This document shows, piece by piece, positions 24,401 to 35,200 of a DNA stretch of 64,000 bases (position 1 is its first letter; every line of letters starts with the position of its first letter). The stretch is from Proteromonas lacertae. Taxonomy: Eukaryota; Sar; Bigyra; Opalinata; Proteromonadidae. The notes below the pieces were generated by a model that made no database searches, had not been told where the DNA came from, and was given only the letters and a program-made list of their open reading frames with translations. The position numbers and the translations under genes were made by a program. The stretch is from NCBI GenBank assembly GCA_002245135.1, contig NGBS01001160.1, forward strand, positions 682,001-746,000, read 5' to 3'.

Positions 24401-27400
24401 CCAAGAGGTGTAATTACAGCGTTACTGTATAAAACAATTCTTGTAAATTCTGGATCTGCAACACCTAATGCTTCATAAATAGCTGCAATTGTTGAAAATG
24501 ATGCAAATATATTTGTTGCTAATGTCGAATAAGTATATCTGTATGTAAATGTGTTGCTATACCATTCAGTATATTGAGTTTTATCTTCAACTGTATAAGG
24601 ATTGTAAGTATTCCATATTAATTGATTTTCAAAATATCTACCATATGTATCAGAAGCAGCAACTCCAACATCAGCGAAAAATGAGACAATTTGATAAGAG
24701 GGATAAGTAACACCATTTGCACTTAAAACAGCTATAAATTCTGAAGCATGTGCTGATTCTAATAGATTTATTATAATACCACCATTTGGTAATTCCATTT
24801 TAATTGAATTCGATATTGGTGCTAAATCTGTTTTTGTATATGGAATGGTATGTTGACGAATCACATTCAAACCTCTATAAGTCAATTCAAAAGCAACACT
24901 ATCACCAATAGTTTGAGATTTCTTTGTATCACTCATCACTATGACAATATCTCCATCTAAATCTTTGTTTATTGAAGCGTAAAGGGCATTCTAAAGAATT
25001 ATAATTAATATATATATATATATATATATAATACATAAGAAGCAATTGGAGGAGAAACAAATAATGTGTTTTTAAAACAGTATGTTCCTTCTGACAAGAA
25101 TGGAACATAGTATAATATGTTATGTTCATCACATAATGGACCAAATAACTCAATTTCTTCAGATCTATTTAAAAAAAAAAAAGATAAAATGAATTATATT
25201 ATAAATACGATGTTGTTCCAACTAAAGCAACAATATTTCTTTTTAAACCTTTACTAAAACATTCTTTTCCCTTCTCAATATCTCCATGAACATCACAAAC
25301 AAATATATTCATTCTTTGTCCATTTAGATTCGTCATTGAATTTACAGCAATAAATGATACTTCTAATAACTGTAAAGCTTCATCAATTGATTGCTCGACA
25401 TAAGATATAAAGACACCTACATTAAATGTTTGAACTTTCACTTTCTGACCAGCATTACATACATATACTTCATCAACATAATAATCACCTTGAAATGGTT
25501 GGGATGGCCATGATTTTGACACTACATCATCAACTTTAACAATACCATCTTGTATTTTACCAACAATCATTTGTTGTTTAAGATGATTGGTTGAATCAAA
25601 TGCAGTATAGCCAGTAATACCAGTAAAGGATGGAAGTTTAATTGCATTTAATACTACAGCTGGTAATGCATCATAAGATACATAACTTTTCAATGTTACA
25701 GTTAATAAAACAAATGCATTCCATGTTAAAACAATACTATATGGAATAATTGATTTTTCATTCTTATTTCCAACTACATTTAAGAATTCTTTAACTGCTG
25801 GTGCTTCTATATCTGCAGTATAACTAGTAAATACATATTGTCCTTCCATATAACTAGGATTCTTAAGTTCACCTGATAATTCAGTATAGGCAACAACAGG
25901 ATATAGTTTAATATCTGATGATGATGATATTACATTATGATATTGTATATAATATTCTTCCATATCTTCTTGATCCATTATTAATACAGTTAAACATGTA
26001 TCTTTGTATTGTTGCAATGAACTTGTAGCATTTTTTAATGTTTGTTCTCTATCGTTACTATCTTCCCAAGTAAATTTAGTCACACTGTCATAAGGCAACA
26101 TCTCCAATACTGAATCTATTAATTGTATTCTTGTTTTTCTATATTCATCTACCTTTTCAACTATCACTAAGTTTACTAACCCATATTTCTGTAGTAAATA
26201 GTAAAAACCAGGCATTATTTCTTGAGATGGTGATGTAGCTAACATTAATATATTACTTGAACATTCATTACCATAATTTCTACCTGCATGGAATAATATC
26301 ATATTCAATAAACTAACTGGATCTTTCATCTGTTTTAACGATTCTTCAGAACATATACTAAATACATAAATAACATCATCAGCTTTCAATTCCATAAGCA
26401 AATCAGATGCATCTCCTGTTGGACAAGATCTAATAACTGTTACAATTTGTAATCCTCTTATTCCTCCATTACTGTTAATTGTTTCTACTTCAGATATTAA
26501 CATTCCATATAATCCAAATGAATCACTTGGTTTAGTAATATCTAACAAAATACCAACTGGAAATGAGGTGATTTCTTTTTTCTCTAGAATATTAGTGTCA
26601 ATGAAATTGCATTCATAATATTTATTATCATTCATCTATTACAATAAATTAAATATATACATATGTTGAATAAGGTACAGCTTGAATTGCTCCATCACTA
26701 CTATATATTGGTTCATGAAACCAATTATTATTAGAAGTAAACTTGTTAATACGTGTAACAAATATAGGTTTAGATAGATAATTATTATAACCTAAATCTT
26801 CCTCTACACAGAGTGAAATAACGGAATAACCATAAAATAATGATAATAATTTGGAAGTATCATATTTTTCAATTGAATCAAGATTTCTAAAGAACTGTAA
26901 AACATCAAATATATTTACAGCATAAGGAGTAGCAAAATCATTTGCTCTTCCCATCTTTTTATCTATTAAACCTCTATATTGAAGATTTGTAGTATAATTG
27001 GAAGAACCTAAATATGTTGAAAATACAAACACTTTATCCCAAATTGATGGATTTTTATCGACTGTTTTATCCCATATATCAAATACATATAATTTCAAAT
27101 TATCTTCTTTCTTAAAACAATTCTGTACAAACAATTCAGAGTGTTTTTGATTCATAAATATAAACACGCTTGGATTTTGATATGTAGATTTTATATCATC
27201 AAAATAATCATTGGTTGAAGTAAAATTAGTAAAATCAGTTATCTTTGATAGTTTAATATGTTCTGTAGTAAATTGCCTCAACATTTTGTAACCAGCTGAG
27301 GATATATTCACATTATTAATCAGTTCATCACTTATAATTTCTAAATAATCAGAATTTTGGAATGCAAATATTAATGGAGATTCACCTAATTGATTAAATG

Positions 27401-30340
27401 TTCCACCAACATGAACAATATGAGAATTACAAGTTTCACCATAATGAGGATGTAAATCAAATAATAACAAGTTATATTTTGATAATAATGGAGTAATTCT
27501 ATCTATTTCTTCTGCATCATAACCACCAAAAATACCATAGAAAATTGGATTTGATCCATCATAGGTATTACTCATCATATTGATTATATTCTCTTCATAA
27601 TTCTTAAATTTATCCTCATCGTTTAAATGTTTAAAATGATATATACGAATTACTGTATCTTGTACAACTTCGAATGAATTTGCAGCTTCAACTGTGTTGA
27701 TTAATTGCTCAATGTAATCATAATGTTCTGGGTTTGTATGATCATACATACTTCCAAATACAATCAGACTGTAGTTTTGAATTCCAGTATTTTTAGCTAT
27801 ATATATATATATATATATATAATTAATAATATATATATATACCTTCTTTCCATGAACATATTCTATTGGAAGGATAATATATATCTGGATTAATAGTAAA
27901 CTGAGGTATAAACACTGGTACAAATGTATGAGTGTGATCCAATTGATATATCTTTGCAGACATTCTCGTATAACCTGAGAATTCCATACTGAAAATACTT
28001 GGTGTTGTGATAGATTGAGAATATAGAAACTGTTTCATTGTTTCTTTATCATAACCTCCGGCTTGAGTTCAAAGCTTGAGCAATTAAATTGATTGAATTA
28101 AGAGCAACTGCAGCATCTGATGTGTATATACCATCATCATATAGATACTCTCTAATATCATTCATTACAGAAGCATTCTCTACATTGAAATAATAACCAA
28201 TCGAAAATAGTCCTGTTAACTAAGGAAATTAATAAATAAAATAGTAATTATTATTATTATACATTTGTATCAACTCCATATGTTTGAACATCTTTTTCAG
28301 TTAGAAATATATTATATATTTCATATCCATTAGCATATGTTAAACTCTCATTATAAAGTGCTTTAAATAGATATTTATTATAGGAAGATGAAGCTGTATT
28401 AATTACTATACCACCATCTGGAAATGCTTCCTTTATTGATTTCGCTATAACTGTTCCTTCAACATCATTCATATCAGACATCATGGCGTTTGATATAATT
28501 CTTACTTCAAACTCTTTTAATCGATATTCTAATGTCTGAATCAAAGCAACAGAAAAACTAAATAAAACATTATTATTAATTTATATATATATATATACGA
28601 TTCATTAGTTCCTACTATAAATACCTCAGGTACTGTAGAACTTCTAGTAATATGACTCATTAATGATTCAGCTATAACAGTTGTAGACAAACCCATCTCA
28701 AACCTATCAGAAATGCATTTATCTGAATTGGATTGTGTAGTAATAATGAATATTACATTCCATTTATTAGCATTAACATCTAATTTTAATATTAATAAAA
28801 GAAAAAATATTTATATACATTGATATAAAGGAGCCATTGCATCATCAAATGCAGCTACAAATATAACAGCAACTTCATATTTCTTATAATAATATTCAAC
28901 CTATTATTGATATATATATATATATTATAATATACTTGAGGAATTAAGGCAAATGATGGAATGTCTGAATTGATTACATAAGCTCTAACATGTTTACCCA
29001 TAAAACCACCCTATTAATTACAATAATTTAAAAATAATCAATACAATTTTATTCAAATAATCAACAACAGCTACTTCAAAATTACTAAGAAACTGAGCAT
29101 TTTGCCCTGCAGATCCACTATTTGGATTTAAAAACAACATAATAACTGATTTTGCACTAGTTTTACCTGTTATTGGATTACTTTGCCAACTACAATGAAC
29201 CAAAGGACATCCACCTATTACTTCCGTTGGATCAAAATAATCATGAGGACCATATGTATGAAGTACTTTAACTGAAACATCTGCATTACTATCTGTAGTT
29301 TTATCAACAAAATCAGTAACATAATAAGAACAAGATGCGTAGTTATGTTCAACTAAAATGACTTTATTATTACCATAAGTATATTCTTTCCCATATAAAG
29401 AATTTGTTAAACCAATTGGTGATAATGTCCCTGCATTGGTATAACCTTGGATTAGTAGATTAAATAATATATAGTAACCATAATCAACATAGGTATATGT
29501 ATGACTATTGGTTGTGACTGTTGTTTTAAAACCTTCATAAATTAGATCATCATTTAGATAAGTTGGTGTTATTTTAGTTGTTTTCTTTGCTTTTAACCAA
29601 CTATCTGCAAAACTACCTAAGTTAAAATTAACTATTGAATAAACTGTAGCAGGAGGTACAGTATCGAAATTTGAATTCTTATAAAACTTTTCAATTAAAG
29701 TCTCATCTCTATTACATATGATATAAACAGCTCCATCAATATAAAAATTGTATGGACCATTCTTCAACTGCTCATGTGTAACAATTGTAAAGTTATTAAA
29801 TCCTGGAAATGCTAAATTGCCTATTATTTTATCAGTGAAATTGTTCTTTGACCTGGAATAATCATCTTCAATTATAACAACTGGAATGAATGGATTTCTT
29901 GCATCAGCAATTACTATCTGTCCATCTATAAGAATAATAGAAATAATATATAAAATACATGTCATTAATATTGGAACTAAAGAACTGAAATATATTACAT
30001 TCTTTGTACAGGATTCTTGAGCATAAGCGTAAGACATCCATACGAAAAAAGGTTGATAGTTAAACTTGTCTGTAGCACTAAACAGTAATTCATCTGCGAA
30101 TATATGAAGTACTTTATCAGCCTTTATCCGATTTATCACAGTATCAATATCTGATAGATCTGATAACACAGTATAATCATGATACTCGATTGTTACACTT
30201 AAAGTAGTGGCTAATTGCTTAAAGAAGTCCTCATAAAAAGAATCCACAGCTCCACCATGAATATAACCTATTTTAATATCATCTGCACACTGTATAGAAA
30301 TTAATAATAAAAAATATATAAAAACTATATTGCCTTTCAT
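18419..30340 (-). CDS. Giant class C GPCR with nine tandem Venus-flytrap domains
   Basis: Signal peptide MKGNIVFIYFLLLISIQC, then nine periplasmic-binding-protein modules, then seven helices and a Ser/Thr-rich tail ending DDPNVKED. Module junctions, each a Cys-x-[Trp/Phe/Ala] motif, fall near 29194, 27858, 26611, 25459, 24240, 23082, 21915, 20745 and 19574. Coding length per module is about 1,130-1,180 nt. Most modules keep N..GG[IF].G near their start (NKDGGILG, NENGGILD, NSNGGIRG, LNKIGGFMG) and several keep Y.G...GEEC..N...TG..PNQ, resembling bacterial urea/amide-binding UrtA/AmiC. The helical domain (19540-18780) has class C hallmarks: GICELRVWGLTL...AKAWRIHRLF and HYFPKVY. Ten GTA...TAG introns lie in modules 2-5 and the last helix; modules 6-9 plus most of the 7TM share one exon of over 6 kb. 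Total about 3,840 residues. One +1 frame change lies near 28055-28066 in module 2. It is presumably a surface receptor; ligand unknown. Confidence 0.85.
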
Positions 30341-30485
30341 CAATAAATAATGAATAACGATAATGAATCGGCTTGAGCTGTTCAAACATATTATCATTTT
30401 TAAAAAATAAGTATATTCTATTGTATTATTTTGAATAATTTACGCTCAATAGACTTCCCAATAAAAAACATTAAAACGAACCTAT

Positions 30486-32628
30486 CTACTTTTTCTTGGT
30501 TGGTGTCTTTACTTTATCTAACTCATTTTTTGTCTTTTCAGAAAAGTTTATTTTAGATTGCAATGCTTTGTGTTTCTTCTCTCTCGGAGTTTCTTCATCT
30601 TCTTTCTTTCTCTTTTTCTTTTTAGGTATTTCTTTCTCACTTTCTACAACATCAGCATGAGTATTATTCTTTATTTTCTTCTTTTTTATCACTTTTTTAT
30701 TTTCTTCTTCTTCTTCTTCTTCGTGGAGTGACTTAACGGGTGGTATATCCTCTGAATCTGATAATTGTTCTAAACGTTTAGGTATAATCTCTTTTATATT
30801 ATTTGTTGCGTTTTTTGGTATTATTGGTTTACTATTTATATTGTTTGTTTTACTATTTTTTGGCTTATTATTTTCAGTTGATTTAAACATATTTTTAATT
30901 TTCCCTACCATTTTACATATTTTTTTTACAGCTCCTTCATTATTCTCTGAGTTATAATAATTATTATCTAATTTCCTTTTTACACATTTTGTTTCTGTTT
31001 CTTGTTGTGGTGGTTTTAGTGTTTTACCTTCCAATATATCCATTACACTGGGTAATTTACTATCTTCTTCTTCTTTATCTTCTTTTTGATTATTACTTTC
31101 ATTCTTTTCTTTATCTTTTTCTTTCACTGATATTAATGTCTGTTTTATTAATCCTTTCATTGGTAATAATGGACAAGTTTTGTTTAGTTTTAACAACAAT
31201 TCGTTTTGTTCAATTAAATAATTTCTATCATGAAGAGAATTGATTATTTTTTTGTTTTTATTGAAATTCCTATCCTTTTTCTCTTTGTTTTTGTTTTTGT
31301 CTAAATAAATCTCATGAACTAAATACATTAAATAACTTCTCAAAAATTTGGAATCTTTAGGAAAATTACATTTTTTTGACCATTCTTTTAAACTACTAAA
31401 ATCAATTATTTCTTGAGATTGTAGAAAATAAAACAAATAAAATAAAACAAAAACTCCACAATCTCTAGCATTCTCTTGTCTTGGAAGATCTAATTTTTTA
31501 TAGGGCAATTCAAGTGGCTGATGAAATATCTTCTTATGTTCTTCTTCTTCTTCTTCTTCACTATATAATTTACAATACAACTTTCTTATTTTATCTTGAA
31601 TCACTGTAATACTGTGAATTCCCATTGAATCCATTAATATTATAAATGGTTGAGTCTAATTTAAATACATAATAATAAAAGATAAATAATATATATATAT
31701 ACACTTTCTTTATACTCATATAGATGATCTTTGTATTTCTTATAGTATTTATTTGCATTTACCATAACAGCTAAAGACCAGTGCATATCTAAATTAATTG
31801 GAAATATCAGATATTTCACTTTCTTAAGATTCAAATCTTTAAACCATGATTTATCAATTTTCTCAATTGATTTGAATAAATATAATGACAAAAATGATGG
31901 GAAAATATAATATTTATCTAAGCGTTTATTATCACTAATGTTATAAAGTGAATAAAATGCAAAGAAGTCTATATCTGCGTCATTCAACCATCCATCCTTA
32001 ATTAAATTCTATAATAATTATGAATAACAACAAAAAATACTAAATCATATTCAGTTAATAAAGCATTTTTAAATGATAATATTGTTATTCCTTTATTCTG
32101 TATTGGTGAAGGTGATACTGACTCATCGTCACTTTCTATATCAACTATTTCAGGAATAGGATTTGGTTTTGATGATTTAGGAGATTTAAATAAACTGTTA
32201 TTACACTTAAATGAGTTGATACTTAATTTACGATTTGATGCAGGAGTTTTATTTGGATTAGAACTTTTGCATGACTGAGGTGTAGATGGCATTTTTGGTC
32301 TTGTTGATTCTATAATGATATATATTTTAATTAATATACTTAGTTTATTTGATAATTCTAAATTATAGTGTTTATTACATTCTTCTTTAACTTTTGCACT
32401 ACATTTGGTTGGAGTAGTGTATTTGGAGCTATTTTCTTTATCTCTGTGCTCTTTTAATTTTTTCAATACATTAAGAGATATACCGGTGTTTATTTTCTTC
32501 TGTATATGTAATTTACTTCCTGATATAAGCTCTTTCATTACATTTTTCTTTATATCTTTTAATTTATGATTACTATTATTCTGAATTACAAGTTGTGCAA
32601 AGCCTGAAGATCTTGATAATTTACTCAT
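30486..32628 (-). CDS. Ulp1/SENP-type SUMO protease
   Basis: About 680 residues from MSKLSRSSG. The N-terminus is basic and disordered, with a SUMO-interacting motif IPEIVDIESDDES at about residue 160-175. The C48 peptidase domain follows after an intron: LIKDGWLNDADIDFF is the substrate-groove helix, MHWSLAV holds the catalytic His, ILMDSMG the Asp, and QENARDCGVFV the oxyanion Gln and catalytic Cys. A long Lys/Glu-rich tail after the domain is probably nuclear. Introns at 32040-32009 and 31702-31656 are required. A third candidate at about 32339-32310 is a multiple of three without stops, so the protein is readable either way. It should mature SUMO and remove it from targets. It is divergent from the acyltransferase gene with an 79-bp shared promoter. 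Confidence 0.9.
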
Positions 32629-32707
32629 TTTCTAAAAATATAGTCGTTTCATTATTCTTTAATTCTTTGTTTTCTCATTATCTATTTATTTACTTTGATA
32701 AATTAAT

Positions 32708-33922
32708 ATGCCAGATTTAAGAAAGCTATCTAATTTCGAATTATTTTACTTAAAAATTAAAGTTACTATTGGATTATTTGCTGAATTGAAAGAAAACGTT
32801 GATGAAAGTAAGATAGTTGAAGCTATCCAATCAACATCACAATTTTATGATTTTGCTATGTTGAGACTTTCATATTCTATAGAAGAACCGCTTTATTGGA
32901 GAGACACTCATAGACTACCGCTTATTGAAAAAGTGGAAGGAAATAATACTCTTGATGAATTTTCACAGAATTTATCAAATGAACCAATTCGAGGCAATCA
33001 ATGTTGTAGAATCTTTATTCAAAATAACAAAATAGGAATGATAGTATGTCATTCAGCTGTAGATGGTAAAGTATTTACCAAATTATTTCTTTATTTAATG
33101 TCATATTTAAACAATGATAAAATAAATAAAGACAAATATCGAATTAACACTAATAACTCAAAAATCTCAATAGCAGAATTATTATTTGACACAAGGAAGA
33201 TTGTACCACCAAATTTCCCATCAGATACTATGAAATCAATAACTGTTCCATGTATATCAAAGAAAGGACCATCTCAACAGTGTTTTATTACAATAAAGAA
33301 TTCAAAATATGATAAATTAGAGTCATTTTTGAATAAACTTCAATCAGAAATATCTATTCATAGAATAGGAATTACATCCACAATATTAACACTTATAAAT
33401 ATTGCAATGAATAGATATAAGAGAAATGAAATATATAAATCAAGTGTAGTAGATTGTATAATAAATTTAGATAAATATTTACCAAATAATAATGAATGTT
33501 ATTTATGTTCAATAGCATCAGTTCCTTTGATAATTGTAAATGAAAAGAATATATTAGAATCAACAAAAGTAAATACAAATACTTTATACAGTGCTATTGA
33601 TTCAAAGTTACCTTTATATTATTACAATAAAATGAATGAGAGTTGTTTAAAATCAATAGGTGAAATAGATGAAGATTATGATAAAAAATCATTAGATTTA
33701 GAGATAGAATATTCTTCTTTTGGTAATTATCATCTTCCTACTAATATCAATGAAGATGGATTAAGGATCAGTCAGAGTTGTCATGGAATGATGAATTTAT
33801 TGAGTATTACTTCAATTCAGGATAGAGAAAATAGATCAATTAATTTTACTTTCACATGTTATGCTGGTGCTAGAATAGAAGAGTTTGTTGATATATTTTA
33901 TAGCTTGTTTGACGAATTATGA
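32708..33922 (+). CDS. HxxxDG acyltransferase (condensation/alcohol acetyltransferase superfamily)
   Basis: A single 404-residue open frame with no introns. RKLSNFELFYL at the N-terminus and CHSAVDGKVF near residue 120 fit the chloramphenicol-acetyltransferase-like fold, in which the His of HxxxDG is the catalytic base in acyl transfer from CoA or a carrier protein. The C-terminus INFTFTCYAGARIEEFVDIFYSLFDEL matches the last strand and helix of fungal alcohol acetyltransferases and related enzymes. The DFGWG element is replaced by YSSFGNYH. No signal peptide or membrane anchor is seen. The acceptor cannot be deduced. The lack of introns in an intron-rich region hints at later acquisition, possibly lateral, but is not proof. 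Confidence 0.65.
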   Translation: MPDLRKLSNFELFYLKIKVTIGLFAELKENVDESKIVEAIQSTSQFYDFAMLRLSYSIEEPLYWRDTHRLPLIEKVEGNNTLDEFSQNLSNEPIRGNQCCRIFIQNNKIGMIVCHSAVDGKVFTKLFLYLMSYLNNDKINKDKYRINTNNSKISIAELLFDTRKIVPPNFPSDTMKSITVPCISKKGPSQQCFITIKNSKYDKLESFLNKLQSEISIHRIGITSTILTLINIAMNRYKRNEIYKSSVVDCIINLDKYLPNNNECYLCSIASVPLIIVNEKNILESTKVNTNTLYSAIDSKLPLYYYNKMNESCLKSIGEIDEDYDKKSLDLEIEYSSFGNYHLPTNINEDGLRISQSCHGMMNLLSITSIQDRENRSINFTFTCYAGARIEEFVDIFYSLFDEL

Positions 33923-34007
33923 ATATCTGAGTAAATGTTTTAATATACACACATTTTGATGTCATTAATTAATTTACTATATTATTATACATTTTTTTAA
34001 TATAATA

Positions 34008-35025
34008 TTATGAAAGAAATGACTTCTCAAATTCCATTTGTAATCTAATCTGTTTATCACTTTCACTCCTTCTAGTAGATGTTTTTCTTATTATCTCTTC
34101 TCTTTGTAGACTTACAGGACGTTGTGTTCTTTGAATCATATCATCTTTAAACAATGAATTAAGTCCATTCAATACATATTCACTCTCTTTCTTCTCTCTT
34201 ATGATTCTTTCAGCTCTATTACCTCTTTCTAATAGTAATTGATGATGTCTTTCATCTTCCAATTGTTTATGTTTCATTCTTTCTTCAAATAAACGCTTAG
34301 CTTCAACAGCATTTTGGTATGCATTTTTTTGACTGTTTTGATTTCTTTCAATTGTTAATTCTGTGGGATAATGATGGTGTACAAATCCCATTAACATATC
34401 TGAAGAGTCTAAAATTATACGATCCTCAATTCTTTCATAAGAACTATCAGAATCTGATGATTGATTATTAGATATATCATTGTATAGCTTCATTGCTTGT
34501 TTTTCTATTTCTGCTTTATCATGAGCTTGTTCTCGTTGCATTTTGGCATAAAATGAATTGGTAGCAAACCTATTCTTCTTCACATTCTCAATTCTTCCTG
34601 TTTCTGATTTGGATTTCAATATTACTGATTTATAGGCTGATCTTGATCTTTGTATTGATCGCTTCCTTTGTTGTTGTAATATATACTTCTATACAATGAT
34701 AAAATAAAAAAAATACTTGATCATTTGCCACAACGTTTTCATTCTCAATGTATTCGGCTGCAGAATCATGAGCACATCCTAAAGATGCCAAATTCTTTTC
34801 ATATCTTGTTGTTAATCTCTTCAATAAGTCATCATGCTCTACTTTCCATTCTGCACCAAATTTATATCCAGCTTCTGCAATCATTTGTTCCTTTTTCTGA
34901 TTATATCTCTCTGTCTGTTTTTTCGAAATCATCAGCTCCTGTTGTCTAACTTGGCGCAGACGTTCCTTTCTTCTCCACTCTTTATCTTGTTGAATCAAAT
35001 TGTCATCATAGAAGAAATTGACCAT
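34008..35025 (-). CDS. CEP295 N-terminal-like centriolar protein
   Basis: Two exons (intron about 34716-34689) give about 330 residues starting MVNFFYDDNLIQQ; an in-frame Met at 35070 would add 15 hydrophobic residues and is less likely. The region KEWRRKERLRQVRQQELMI...AEWKVEHDDLLKRL...YEKNLASLGCAHDSAAEY follows the conserved N-terminus of animal CEP295/Ana1 (RRRKLRLLQVREQE, AEWEESQ..K...LE.LY..SL.SMG..H). Downstream are charged helical stretches with Arg/Glu repeats. The animal protein exceeds 2,000 residues; this one is short, so it corresponds only to the N-terminal module. Inference: a centriole or basal-body component needed for maturation. It is divergent from the trehalose-family gene. 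Confidence 0.55.
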
Positions 35026-35077
35026 TGGAGGTAGAAAATAAATTTCAAAAATGAGGTCAGAACAGATCATGTTCTAT

Positions 35078-35148
35078 GAGGCTTAAATAGAATTATTTTT
35101 TAAATTAACTAAATTAAGCGAGGCTTAATATCTTATTCAAGCCTTATT
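35078..35148. promoter_or_regulatory. Short repeated element in a divergent promoter
   Basis: GAGGCTTAA occurs at 35078-35086 and 35120-35128, and a partial inverted copy (AAGCCTTA) at about 35139-35146. All lie between the CEP295-like and trehalose-family start codons. The GC content is above the surrounding non-coding DNA. It may be a transcription-factor site. There is no other support. Confidence 0.25.
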
Positions 35149-35200
35149 TATTAAATAAAATACCTCTTCCTTCTAACTCTCTTAATAATAAAGAAATACA

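Noticed and set aside
27780-27845. Long TA microsatellites as possible regulatory or recombination sites
   Set aside because: They lie inside introns that must be removed to join receptor modules 2 and 3; similar TA runs fill many introns here.
18889-30340. Several separate secreted binding proteins or receptors in tandem
   Set aside because: Only the first module has a signal peptide, no internal start with a leader or intergenic gap exists, and each gap between open stretches is a GTA...TAG intron that preserves frame.
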